Positions 12,900 through 24,398 of a stretch of DNA of 64,000 bases are shown piece by piece; positions within the stretch are counted from its first letter, which is position 1, and every line of letters begins with the position of its first letter. This stretch comes from Pilaira anomala (lineage: Eukaryota > Mucoromycota > Mucoromycetes > Mucorales > Mucoraceae). The position numbers were made by a program, and so were the translations under genes. Under the pieces are notes generated by a model that worked only from the letters and a program-made list of their open reading frames with translations, was not told where the DNA came from and made no database searches. The DNA lies in NCBI GenBank assembly GCA_025716855.1, contig JAIXMQ010000058.1:1-64000 (forward strand), written 5' to 3'.

Positions 12900-14720
12900 T
12901 TTTTAAAAAAAAGATGGAAAGTTTATTTAGTTGACATCGGTGCTTCTGTACGGATGGTACTTTATTATTCTTTAATGGCTTTGCAAAACTAACCATTCTT
13001 TGTCAAAACAAAGTCTTCTTCATCATCGTTATCATCATATTTTTTCCTTATCTTCTTCAGCTTCACTTTCGAACTCAGTGTCCCATGCTTCATTCGTTTA
13101 CTTCTGGTACAGCTGATTGAGATACTTCATTGCATGGAGGGGTATGCTGGTTTAATGTTGAAGGTGTAATAGGATCATTTGAGGTACAAGGAGTAGAGTA
13201 ACTAAAACGGACATCCTGGCACAAGGAATCTGCATTTTTCTTGTTACGCTCCTCTCTTAATCTGGCTTGAATAGTTATGACAACGCTTAGTAATCTCTTC
13301 TTTGAACGTGAAGAGTTTGCCAACTTCAGAAAAAGAACTTATCCAAGTGGCCAATGCAGGTAGAATATTCGATTTTGAATCTCGGTTCTAAAACGAACAA
13401 GCTGTCTGATCGATATACAACGGTATAAAAAGTGGCACAAAGGCTAGAAACTTAAATGACCCACGAGCCAGCGCAGCTTTTTTATCATCGATAACTTCAT
13501 AAATAGAAGAAGTGTTTAGCTTTCCTTCGCGTGCAAGCTTTTTTCCCCTTGTCACCTTTAACCTTATCATCACCTTCGTCCGGCAAGCAAACCTCTATAT
13601 CGCATAAATCGTAATCTTGATTACCGAATTTGTGGGGGAAACAAATAGCAACTTTGAATCCAATAACATCTTTGAGAGATTATCAGAATAAAATTGCTAT
13701 TTTCTTTTGTGCGGTCTTCAGATACTGTCTCACCTACTTCGAGTCGAATCCAGCTATTATCTACTATCTAGCCAAACCACAACCAAGGGAGCTTTTTTTC
13801 TAGCAGAAATAGCGGGAAAAGAAGACCCTGTTAAGATTGACTCTGGTTTGACATTGTGAAAAGACATAGAGGGTATAGCAATTACCAATGACAAATAAAC
13901 GTTTGAAAAATGGTACCCACAGCTGGTTGATATAATTGTATTCACTTAAGTTGCTTGGTTTGGATGGATGAAGAAGGTCTTGATTATCTTTAATGGTTTC
14001 AAGTACAGAGTACAGGAGCTTGTACGTCTTATAATAAGAAATATTCATACGTTTTACCGAGCAAAGTTTATCGAGGTGTAATGCTTTACCATCTTTGAAA
14101 ATAGTTTGTTTGATAGCGATTGATTTTTTAATGATAGCAGGATGAGCAGGTTCTGATGATGAGAGAGCGGTGTTCAACTCCGAATTAATTTCCTTCTCAG
14201 TTACAACGATTCTAAGGGCTACCACACCATCATCTATTAGGCGCATTTTTTTTTTAAACAATTGAGTTCTTCTTTGTAAAAAAAATTTATTGATATTAAT
14301 GCCTTACCATTGACAACATGTATAGTGCGCATTTCAAAATTGACCATTTCTTGATACAATCTCTTGTATGATATTAAACAAGACAATAAAGCAAAAACAG
14401 CGAGAATGTTCATATTTGATTTGAAGAAGAAAAAAATGCACAAAATAAAGATAAAGATAAAGATAAAAATATTGATAATGATAATGATAAAAAAAAAAAG
14501 GAAAGAACAGAAGGAAGGAAAAGAAGGTGATAAAATAAACCTGTTTGTGATTTATCGTTTGAATGCTTACGTCGGTTTGTTGACATAAAAACGTCATTGC
14601 TACAAAAGTCCTTAATCCCACCAAGAGTGATACGTCTCTTCTTTTTGACAGACTTAAAAGTCTGTCTCTTGCCTCTTTCTGTTGTTTTCCGGGTTCCAAC
14701 TATGGTATTTTCTTTACTGC
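12900..14720 (-). pseudogene. Frameshifted relic of an unknown repeated gene family
   Basis: Coding-like pieces lie in shifting frames on the minus strand. From upstream to downstream they are GKRQTFKSVKKKRRITLGG near 14650, a 150-codon stretch at 14261-13800 (with YYKTYKLLYSVLETIKDNQ and LSEYNYINQLWVPFFKRLF), then RLEVGETVSEDRTKENSNF near 13745. A switch to GFKVAICFPHKFGNQDYD and IEVCLPDEGDDKVKGDKGKK near 13660-13540 follows. Then comes another switch to KLAREGKLNTSSIYEVIDDKK near 13530, and a basic/acidic tail ending around 12950. Order and spacing suggest one ancestral protein of about 500-600 residues. I recall similar domain-poor proteins as multi-copy genes in Mucorales, but cannot name the family. 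At least three frameshifts make this copy non-functional. Confidence 0.6.
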
Positions 14721-15300
14721 ATCTACCCTAATCCTTATAAATCCTTCAGATTTTCCATATAAGTTAAGAGAGACCGAATTTTTTTTTTGTAATACGCTGG
14801 TCTTCATTTGATGTGTAGCCCCCTTCTTACCATATGTTTTTCAAAGGGAGTAAGGGACGCAAGTTTTGGTTATAATAAATTCTACATATTAATTTTAATT
14901 ACTACTTAAAGATTTACTATACATAAGAAGAAGGTAGAGACTTGTATAAAGAATATAAGTAATAAAATAATACAGGATATCTCTCTTGTTTTAGTTTCGT
15001 AGTTTCATCTTTTTTTCGAAGTTTTCAATATATTTATTTAATTTATTTTGTTTGAACTAATTGATCTGGGTTGTTTTCTTTCGAAATGGTAATAGAGATA
15101 GAGGTTGAGCATAGAGCTTAAAAAAGATAAAGTTTAAAGATACAGAGGTTAGGGATGGAGGTTAAGAATATCGAGAAAGGTTAAGGATAGAGGTTAAGGA
15201 TAGTAACAAGGTAAAAGGGGCTCGACGTCTAAGATTAGCAGGGCTGAATTCGCCATATAAATTATTGCGCTGTATGTGTTACTGAACGTTTACTTAATTT
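14720..15300. other. Intergenic region with degenerate short tandem repeat
   Basis: No gene seen. Around 15100-15225 a GA-rich stretch repeats an approximate unit of AGAGGTTAAGGATA several times (AGATAGAGGTTGAG, ACAGAGGTTAGGGA, GGAGGTTAAGAATA, ATAGAGGTTAAGGATA). It looks like a decayed minisatellite. Confidence 0.5.
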
Positions 15301-15304
15301 GTAT

Positions 15305-16010
15305 TAGATGAAAAACATTGCAAATGGAATCAATATAGGGGAAGCACGGTATCGACTAGAAGTAGAAGTATCATATGATATTAAGCGTAGGTAGAAATCA
15401 GCATACATGGTATGTTGAGCTTCAATGATAATCTATTACAAGTAATCAGTCTGAAAAAGGTAAAGAAAACCTGAGATACTTCTATCCGACCACTGGATAA
15501 GACTTAGGTACATAATAAGGATGTTTTGCTTGGAAACCGAGTCTTTTTTTTTTTACTCTAGCAACGTAACAAAAAATATAACTAATTCAAAGTAAAGCTT
15601 ATCTTAAAAACTGTTTTGACGATAGTTAACAAGAAGGATAATACTCAGAAAGAACTAGGACTTGAAATAAAGAAATAAAGAGTGCATGAATTCATACAAG
15701 AGATAACTGCAATCTTTTGATAAAGAAAACTATTTTTTAGTCTGAAATAAAAAAAAATACGATATAATGTTTTAAGCAATTGTGTTTTTATTAATAATTA
15801 ACATTAATATGAAAGCAAGTAAATCCTTGAACACCATATTCACCCGAGTTAAATCCGATGGAGCAACTTTGGGCTCTTGTGAAAGCTCAAGTAAGATGTC
15901 AAAAGTTTCAAGGTGCTGAAACATCAGAAACTAGAATTACCGATGCCGTATACGGCATTTATACCAAGCATATTCATAATATTGTAAAGATCATTTTGAA
16001 AGTTGCCTAA
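15305..16010 (+). mobile_element. Tc1/mariner-type transposase relic
   Basis: The last 59 codons (15831-16010) are open and read YSPELNPMEQLWALVKAQ, the third catalytic block (Glu of the DDE/D triad) of a Tc1/mariner-IS630 superfamily transposase, ending in two stops. Upstream, short fragments in other frames look like the helix-turn-helix part (GINIGEARYRLEVEVSYDIK near 15325 and LLSDHWIRLRYIIRMF near 15480). The central catalytic domain is missing or unreadable. No terminal inverted repeats were identified. It is an old, dead insertion; the C-terminal part is firm, the N-terminal part tentative. Confidence 0.7.
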
Positions 16011-16226
16011 TAAATAAAGCCAATTTAGATGGGGTTAATTAGAGATGTACTATGTAATGTACCACTGAGTTCAAAAAATGTTGGATTTGAGAGTGAAAGC
16101 ACAACAAAATAATTTTTCCCTTTTTTTCTTTTTTATATATTTATTTATACTCTTTTCTTTTATACTCTTATTTTTTGTTTTTGTTTTTCTCTTCATCTAC
16201 TTTTTAAACAAAACTAAACCTTTAAA

Positions 16227-17759
16227 ATGCGTGAACCTAACTTTAGCTCTCCAGCACAAAATAGAGCTGCTGTAGTTATTACATCTACTTTATATGATCG
16301 ACGAGCTTTAGATTGTACAGCAACCTTACCATTAGTTAATTCTTTAACTCATCTGGCTTATATGACTTCTACTTCACCACGTATTCGTGAAATATTAGCA
16401 GCAGATGGAGGATTAGAAAGATTAGTAAAAATTTTAGCTAGTTGTCAAGGCACAGATAAACATTCTTTATGGAAATGGTCATTAGCATTTCAATGTGTAG
16501 TTAATGTAGGAGTGCGTGGTACTGAAAATATTAGGTCTCGTGTAGTGGAAGCAGGTGCAGTTCATGTTGTACTTGCTATTCTCGAGAATTTTATGGGCGC
16601 ACTTGATAGAGCCAAAATTGAAAGAGATCAAGAAAGAGATACTGCAACAATTAATACAACAGAACCCAGTATTCATACAACGATGAATCCAACTGCTTTA
16701 ACTTTACCAACTATGCCAACAGAATATTATGTGAAAGAACAACAACCGATGGATATGAACAATTTTTCATTGCTATTTGTTATACCAAAAAGAAGAACAT
16801 TCATTAAAAGAACAATAAAGCAAAAGAACAAACAATACACATCATCTTTATCTACAATCGCTCTCTTAAATAACCTATCAACAGATGCAATATTACACCG
16901 TGAAGAAGATATCTTGCTTTCTTTACAATTATTAGCTTATTTATCAAAATACCCTCAAATTCGTGAAGCATTTCATTCCAACCATCGTCAGAATGTCTTT
17001 TCAGTTGTAGAAAAGTTTACTCATCGACTTCACCCTGCGGCTATTGTTTATTGGGCTGGGGTGATCATGAGAAATGCTTGTAGAAAAGATGAAGGAAGAG
17101 GTGGTGTTAGACAGTGTGCAAATATGCAATGTGGTAAATGGGAACGTTTTCCACGCGAATTTGCTAAATGTCGTCGTTGGTAAGTTTTTCTTTTATATTA
17201 TATTTATAGAAAAAAAAAACTTTATAAATAACTTATTTTCTATCTTAGTCGAAAGGCCAAATATTGTTCAAAGGCATGTCAATCAAAAGCATGGGCAGAT
17301 GGTCATAGATGGTGGTGTGTTGAAAGACCTCACAATCCTCATCCACCTAATCCAACCGCAACTTCTTCTACAACAGTTGCAGCAGCAGCAGCAGTTATTG
17401 CAGCTGCACCACCTCCACCACCTCCAACAGAGCAAGTAGTTCATCTAGAAGATAATGGTGTTACTTCTGAAGTCATGGCTATTCCTATTGGTAACGGTCA
17501 ACAAGGGGAAGGTCGTACAGAGAATCAACATAATAGGCGTTCTTCACTCCCTGTGTCAACTACAACCACTACTGCTACTGGAGCAACCACCATGACCACA
17601 ACAAACAATCGTCCTGCACGTGATGGAGATCTATTATTTTATCATCAACGAAGGAATTCTCGTTCAGTTCGTAGCTTAGCTTCAGGTTCTTCCACAGAAG
17701 TTGAAGCGGACACTGATAATTCACATGACCGCCCTCGAGATTTAATGGATGTGGATTAA
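16227..17759 (+). CDS. mub1: MYND zinc-finger protein Mub1/SamB
   Basis: Two exons (16227-17179 and 17249-17759) give about 487 residues. The N-terminal two thirds are helical repeats of armadillo type (NRAAVVITSTLYDRRALDCT, then PLVNSLTHLAYMTSTSPRIR). They are followed by a MYND zinc finger split by the intron: C and H residues run from RQCANMQCGKWE through CRKAKYCSKACQ to WADGHRWWC. A low-complexity Ala/Pro/Thr tail follows. In yeast Mub1 partners with the E3 ligase Ubr2 to degrade Rpn4 and so tunes proteasome supply; Aspergillus samB affects morphogenesis and development. The order of repeats then MYND is diagnostic. Upstream is a T-rich leader; the start matches the conserved N-terminus of the family. 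Confidence 0.88.
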
Positions 17760-17781
17760 AGCTCTCTTTTACACACACTTT

Positions 17782-17803
17782 TACACACACACACACACAC
17801 ACA
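17782..17803. repeat. AC dinucleotide repeat in the mub1 3' region
   Basis: About eleven AC units directly after the mub1 stop, followed by a T run (17822-17847). Simple-sequence DNA in the convergent 3' UTR area. Confidence 0.8.
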
Positions 17804-17940
17804 TGCACTCATTTCCTTTCCTTTTTTTTTTTTTTTTTTTTTTTTTTCCTTACTTCTCTTTTCATTTGAAATATATATTATATTTATGCCACAGTAAAAA
17901 AAAAAAAAAAAAATAAAAAAAAAACCAACTATTTTATTAA

Positions 17941-19592
17941 TTATTGAAATGTATCTAGGAAACTACGACGAACGATATTTGCGTTTATCTTTGCGTTTCT
18001 AATTTCAGGATAATATTCAGAATTAGGACATTTTTTCTTGAGACAAAGAGCAATATCAGAAGCAGCCTTTGCACCAGTAAACCATGCACCTTGTAAGAAA
18101 CCAAAGTATTCAGCAGAAAGAGCTTCACCTGCAAAGAACACTCTGTTTTTTAAAGATGCTCTCATATTGGCATGATGTTCATCTAATTCACCAATAGGCC
18201 AGTTAGAATAACTACCACGGAAAAGGGGATTACTATGCCAACGGGGAAACATGATCTCGGTAGGTTCAGGGATATTATCACCATACATCTTGCGTAACAC
18301 AACCATCAATTCATCTTGTACTTCTTGTTCTGTTCTTGACTCCACATAATAAGATAAATCTTGCGTGGTTGTTACAAAGAAGATATTAGTACTTGTATTC
18401 TTGGGTAAATAACCAGGTGCGTTCAAATTTTGCCATGTGTTCATATATCCACGACGATCAGGATCAGCCCAAACTACAAATTGAGAATCGTCCCAGAATT
18501 GATAAGGAAAATTCAAAAAGATCTTGGTATAAGTAGCCATATGGAAACCATAAATGCCTTCCAATTTCCATTCAGGTAAGACTGGACTCCATTCAATGTC
18601 CTTGTGTTGAAGTACGCCAATCGAAAAAGTAGAGATTGCATAATCTGCATGGATTTTATCTCCGTTCTTTGTATGGATAATCACTCCTTTGTTGCTATAT
18701 TCAATCTTTGTTACGGTCGTATTCAATAATAAACGCTCATCATTCTTCTTGAACACTTTTTTAGCTTCTTCAGTAAAGATGCTACCAAAACCTCTACATA
18801 AAAGAAAAAATAAAATAAATAAGTAAATAGAAAATGTTATTAATATATATATATATGTATATGTATAAACCTTTGATCGAGAACGTAATCATTACCATCT
18901 CCGTCAGGGCCAAAACCCGAATAAGTCCAATAATCATTTACAGCGGCGAATACAGTAGAGGAAAGTTCAGGTGTTTCTCCAAACTCCCAATCCCAATAGT
19001 AATATTCGGCAGCTTCTTCCTCGGGTGTAGTAGGGTACCAACCAACAATGTCTAAACCAGCTCTACCAGAGATATCGACACGATCTGATTGAAGTTTTTC
19101 CACTAAATAGAATTGATTAATAAAAGTGAACCAATTTTTTTTTTTTTAAAAAAAAATCTGTTGCATATACTTACTTCCAACATCTAATAGTCGGCTAAAA
19201 TCTTCATCCAATTTATTATAGGTTTCAGTACCATTGTATTTTCCTTTTTCGTTGTACCAGACAACATCAGCACTATCACTAAAAGCTGTCGTCAAATTAT
19301 ACTTGACCGCTAATTGGTGAACAGGATTTGTACCTAACCCTTGGACCCAGTTACAGCCTAATTCAACATTAATGTCAGCAAATGGCGCGTTTTGTGCTCT
19401 TCCACCCAATTTATTCAATGCTTCCACCATCATGAAGTCAGAGACACCTGACGCTGTCAAATTCAAAGCAGCACTGATACCACTTACACCACCACCTAAA
19501 ATCACGACTTTTGTATGATATTCTTTCGCTTCTGAAACAGCGACTGCAGCTAAAAAGAAGCAAGCAGTTGATAAAGCCGTCTTTTTAACCAT
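17941..19592 (-). CDS. Secreted FAD-dependent polyamine (amine) oxidase
   Basis: Three exons (19592-19175, 19102-18871, 18793-17941) encode about 500 residues. Residues 1-22 form a signal peptide (MVKKTALSTACFFLAAVAVS). The FAD-binding Rossmann motif GGGVSG follows at about residue 33, then the LGGRAQN and ELGCNWVQG blocks of flavin-containing amine oxidases. Near the C-terminus the second FAD block reads RVFFAGEALSAEYFGFLQGA. The family oxidises spermine or spermidine and releases H2O2; the signal peptide and several N-x-S/T sites suggest secretion or a wall location. It lies tail to tail with mub1. Substrate specificity cannot be set from sequence. Confidence 0.88.
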
Positions 19593-20401
19593 ATTAGTTT
19601 TGAGTAATAATTAAAAGGAAAAAGAAAAGAAGGAATTAAAATAGGTCTTATTTATACACACTTACGAGTTACACAATAATACTTGTCCCTTAGTGTGAGT
19701 ATTTGTAGGCCTCCTATGTCGCTTAATGCGCAAGACGCATTTTTGCATATATAAAAGATCACCAATATACTTATAAAGAAACGAGTGAAGAAAAGATTAC
19801 TCATCTTTGGTTGTACGATAACAGATTGTGGGTAATTATGATAAACCAAAAAAGATAAATAGAAAGCTTTGTCAAATAAGATACGCACAATCTATATTAC
19901 TTACTACGACTATTTAAGGGATGGGTAAGAAATATTTAAATTACTTTATTGTAACACGCACTGTACGTAAGTAACAAATTATTAAAATGCCATCAGGTGT
20001 GTCACACACAAACACACACGCACTAAGGCCAAATGATTGGATATATATCGACTAAAACTGAGTTCCATATTTTTGACTTCATTCGATCAGGTACACAAAG
20101 GCCCTTTTTTTTATATTGCATTATTCATTAACTAAGTACCGAACTAATTAACCAGTAACGAAATGACCGACATCAAGCAATTTTTTTTTGTATTTCTTTA
20201 TATTTATTTATTGGTTAGTTTTAAAGAAATATTTCCAACTTTTATCATCTCTCTTATTTTCTTTTTATGTGTCACACACATGCATGTTTACAAATGTATG
20301 AAATCTCCATTGTTTTACAAGTCAAGTGTGTACGACTATTACACTTGGGTTTTATTCTTGATATGTATGTACAGTTTAGAGAAATATAGAACATGTATTT
20401 T
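19593..20401. other. Intergenic region, no gene seen
   Basis: Holds the promoter of the oxidase gene (minus strand) and the 3' end of tvp38. Open frames here are short, rich in Phe/Ile/Tyr and typical of AT-rich noise. A CACACAC block lies near 20000-20025. Confidence 0.5.
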
Positions 20402-21638
20402 TTAATCAGTTTTAGCCAGCGCTTCATCTTTTTTGAATTTAACTGATTGTCTATCTTCTTCATCACTATCTTCATCACCCCAATCATCCCACATATCAAT
20501 AGAAGCACTATCTCTCGTTATTGGTTCTTGTAATTTTGATGAGTCCAATAAAGTCAAACCCATCTCTTCTTCTTCTTCATCACCCGGTGGTAAGAAATGA
20601 TGTTCGGGTTGTTGCTCCATATTGGCCTCTCTTACTGCAGCTTTTGTAATACGATATATATAACACATACCAACAAATGCCAAGATTGAACCTAATACCA
20701 TAGCAATATTTCTAAGTTTTTCCACCCTTATTTCATCCTCTGTTAAATCTTCTTCTTCACCTAAAATGTGTTTGGCAAGTGACGTCAAGTTGGCACCAAT
20801 GTAAACATGTAAAGCAATCTTTAAGAGTGTCAATGCAGTACCGGCTACGAAATGAAAGAGTGAGATATTTGTTGCTGCAAACAAAACATTAAGTAAATTG
20901 AAAGGGTAAGGCGATAAACGAATCAAGATGAACAACTAACAAATGTTTGTGTAAGAAAAAAAAATATTATTACGCATATATATTTATTTACCTTGAATCC
21001 TTTCTTTTCGACAGCATGGACTGCCGCTTCCAAATTGGGATATTTTGAAAGCATACGAGCTACTCTTGCCTTAATAAACATTCTTGATAATGAAAAACAA
21101 GCTATGGCACCCGCTAATGCACTAAAATAAGAAATAGGAAACCCGATTTGGAAACCAAATGTGAATCCGGATAAGGTTTGATACGTGCTATAACCAAGGA
21201 TAGGTGGAAATGCACTACTAAAGATGAGTGCTGACATAAGAATATAACCACTATATATTATAAAAAGTAAGTTGATAAGCTCTATCTATTTCATCCCTAT
21301 ATCTTATTTCGTATTTATGCTAACCTATATCCCATTCCTTGTAATATACTCGAAAGTGATTCTAAACCTTCAAAAAATTCTCTTCTATAGGCCCACATGA
21401 CTATGCCTACTATTGTACTAGAAATCAATAAAAAGAGCGTCCAACGCCATGTGTAGATGAATCTTTTTAAATTGCGTTTAGATAAATGTTGTTTTAATCT
21501 ATGGAATCGAGATGGTTTATTATAAATAGGATTGAAATCAACTGGTTCACCGTCGTTCAGCAAAGGTTCTTCTTGCTGTTGATGAATATCTGCTATTTCA
21601 ATCGTATCCGAGTAAATCGGTTTACCAAACGTGTCCAT
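20402..21638 (-). CDS. tvp38: Tvp38/TMEM64-family Golgi membrane protein (VTT domain)
   Basis: Three exons (21638-21325, 21250-20992, 20935-20402) give about 368 residues. A cytosolic N-terminus and one membrane helix (WTLFLLISSTIVGIVMW) come first. The VTT/SNARE-associated core follows, with the motif FGFQIGFPISYFSALAGA and the re-entrant-type LFILIRLSPYPFNLLN. A final helix near residue 280 precedes a long acidic tail (GDEEEEEMG; DDWGDEDSDEEDRQ). Yeast Tvp38 sits in the Tlg2-containing Golgi; related VTT proteins (TMEM41B, VMP1) are lipid scramblases, so a lipid-handling role is plausible. An in-frame ATG exists 17 codons upstream (21689); the one at 21638 fits the family N-terminus better. 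Confidence 0.87.
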
Positions 21639-22670
21639 TTTAACAAGAGGAACCGTGACAATGCAATAGTGTAAAGAAAATAAATACAAAAAAATAAAAA
21701 ATGGTTTTCTTTAAGGAAAACTGTAGTCTGAGCCTAAATATGAGACAAAGCTTTGCTGCTTGGCATTAATCATTTCGCTTCAGCCACTATTATTACTCTG
21801 AAAAAAAGACACTCTATCTTAAAAGAGATGATTTACTTCTCCTAGATACTCCATCCAAGTAGTATATTATTATACTGTTGCTCAAACATAATATATACCA
21901 TTATTTCAAATACACCGTAAAAAATCACTTGAAATTATCGTGACTTTTTTCCACCAAGATGTAATTTATGAAGAACTACCACATGGTTATTGTTTGCATG
22001 AGCGATCAGCTACTTTTTAAATAACAAAAATTTGATACTGCCATTGTTATTTGTGCTGCTGCTGCTAAACTTCTCATCAGGACTTCCATAAACCTTAATT
22101 ATTTGATTGCTAGATAAAAAAAAAATGTCTTACGTTTTCTAGTGCAAATATGTACAAGATATAGAAAAATAAGATATATAGTTATTATTACTATCTATCC
22201 CAATTTACTAGAAGGAAGTTGTAATGAACTTCTATACCAAGGAGAAGAAAATGACAACAGAAACACTCCTAGCTTGAAAGCTGATAATTAAAAGATCACT
22301 TATGAGGAATGTAACAATTAATTCATTACAATTGCCCTGAATCGTTTCATCTGGAACTACCTTAGTTTGTGTTATTAAGAAAACAATAATAATTTTTGTA
22401 GATGTCTTCAAAAGCGATAAATCTTATTTTTTACTGTAAGAGAATTATTACAGCGTGCAAGTTTTTTCCTGTTATTACCATCAGTTGTTTTGTGATTACT
22501 GGTTAGTTAAGCAAATATAGACAAGTTTTTTTTATGTAATTGTGTGTTATAATAAATAACGTAATTTAACACAAAATAAAAAAAGCTATTGGGCTATTAT
22601 TATTGATTTTTTATATCAGAATAAATAACATACTGATTCTCCTTTTCCCTTTTTCTTCTTTTATTTCTTG
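21639..22670. other. Intergenic region, 1.0 kb, no gene seen
   Basis: Upstream of tvp38 (minus) and of the first Sel1 copy (plus). A/T-rich, without supported frames. The pyrimidine-rich end (22637-22668) resembles the segment before the second Sel1 copy and belongs to the duplicated unit. Confidence 0.5.
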
Positions 22671-22673
22671 AAA

Positions 22674-24096
22674 ATGGAAATATTATATAAAATTGGAGGT
22701 ATGTAACGCGTAAAGTTGAGCTGAATAATTAATACGAGTACTAGATTTTCCGGATCCTGGTGACAGGGACGTTTATAACGGCGTACAATAAATAAACAAG
22801 AATAACTACTTTGAGGCCTTGAAGCATTTTGAAAAAGGCTCAAATTATGATAATGAGTACGCGTTACTTTTCAGCGCTATTGTTCATTTTATCGGCTTTG
22901 GGTCAGAAGAACGTAAGCTACAAAAAGCTATGAATTTATGTGAAAGAATTGCTTTAGATTGGGAAAACCCCGTGGGACAATATTTAATAGGGTGTATGTG
23001 TTTTGAAGGTGAAGGAGTGCCCGAAGATAAGACGTCTGGAGTTCGTTGGATTTCATTAGCAGCTAAAAGTGGTTGGCCATATGCTATAGCAAGGATGGGA
23101 GAGATTTATAGCTTCGATGCTCCTGTAAAAGCAGATCATAAAAAGGCGATTACCTGGTTCGACAAAGTAGCTAAAAATGATGATAATGAAGCTGAGCTAA
23201 TTAAAGACGAAACTTTCTATTTATTTGGGAATAAAAATTTTGAGGTGGACTTTACTCATGAAAACCCTGAGACAATGAAATCAACGCAAAATAGTCTTAA
23301 CCAAGGTTTGATATCGCCTTTTAAAAGCATACGTGATATCGACAAAGATAAGTTGCCTCATTTTGATGACTATCGGCGGGCTCTTATATGGAACTTGCTT
23401 ACCAAAAAAAAATCGAGCGGTGTGGTGGCGAGTCAAATTGGGCTTTCCAAAATTTACACAAGGCGAGGATTTAATGTTCCTTATAATCTTCATACAGCTT
23501 TACATTGGAAAAAAATGGCTGGAAAAAATGGACATGAAGCCTCATGTGTAGCTTTAGGGTTAATTTATCGTGGCACCACGGGTTTTAAGCAGAATAATAC
23601 AGAGGCAATGACATGGTTTAAGAAAAGCGTTGCCCTTGGCGGGACTCTTAGTCTATACCATATTGGTCTGATGTACTATAAATCATTGGGGGTCGAAAGA
23701 GACGTCAAATTAGCCTTAAAGTATTTCCAGTTGAGAACTGACTGTGAGGAAGATGTTGATGCTTTCTTTTACATGGGAGAAATACATCAAGAAGGAGAGC
23801 AAGGGATTCCTCAAAATTCCAAACTCGCGTGCAAATTCTATGAAAAGGCGTTTCAATTAGGAGATCCTACGGCAGCTATTAGGATTGCAGCCAATCATTG
23901 TAAAGGTTTAGGTATGAAAAAAGATACGACAAAAACGACCGAATGGCTCAAAAAAGCAGCATCAAATGGTTGTCCCACAGCGGTATATTTACTTTCTCTT
24001 ATTGCAACAGCCGGGTTCGAAGAGGCAGAACCTTTTATTTTAGCGGCACTCAATCAAATATGTTTGGGGAGTCATGTCAAAAGAAATAATAAATAA
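22674..24096 (+). pseudogene. Sel1-repeat protein, copy A, N-terminus disrupted
   Basis: From 22792 to 24096 the frame is open for over 430 codons. It contains Sel1-like TPR units such as PVGQYLIGCMCFEGEGVPED, AIARMGEIYSF and ALKYFQLRTDC, which act as protein-protein adaptors. Comparison with copy B at 30.2 kb shows the start exon (ATG at 22674) has lost a few bases and runs into a stop. The following exon carries TAA at 22789-22791 where copy B reads GAA. The body may still be translated from an internal Met (about 22931), giving a shortened protein, but the original N-terminus cannot be made. A 36-bp putative intron before 22744 starts GTAAAG and ends TAG in both copies. Confidence 0.7.
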
Positions 24097-24398
24097 CCTA
24101 TAAAATTTATCTATACGTTATATAAATAGCATTTTTTTTCATGTTATTATTTGAAATGATATGGACGAAGAGTAACGTGTTTAGAAGTATGGGTGTTCAA
24201 TTTTTTAAAATAAAATCTTTACATATGAACATAAAACAAAGAGCTCGAACCAATACTTATTTTATTAGCACGATACATGGTTTCAGTTATGTTACACCAG
24301 TATCAATGCATTGATGATTTATAAAAAAAAACAATCTGACAAACTTTTATTTTTTTTTTTACTTTTACTTTCCTTTTCTTATAAATTAAATAATATAT

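Noticed and set aside
19652..19888. Minus-strand 78-codon hydrophobic frame
   Set aside because: Lies in the oxidase promoter, AT-driven Phe/Ile/Tyr content, no signal or homologue.
20163..20405. Plus-strand 80-codon hydrophobic frame
   Set aside because: Overlaps the tvp38 3' end and is rich in Phe/Tyr from T-rich DNA; no other support.
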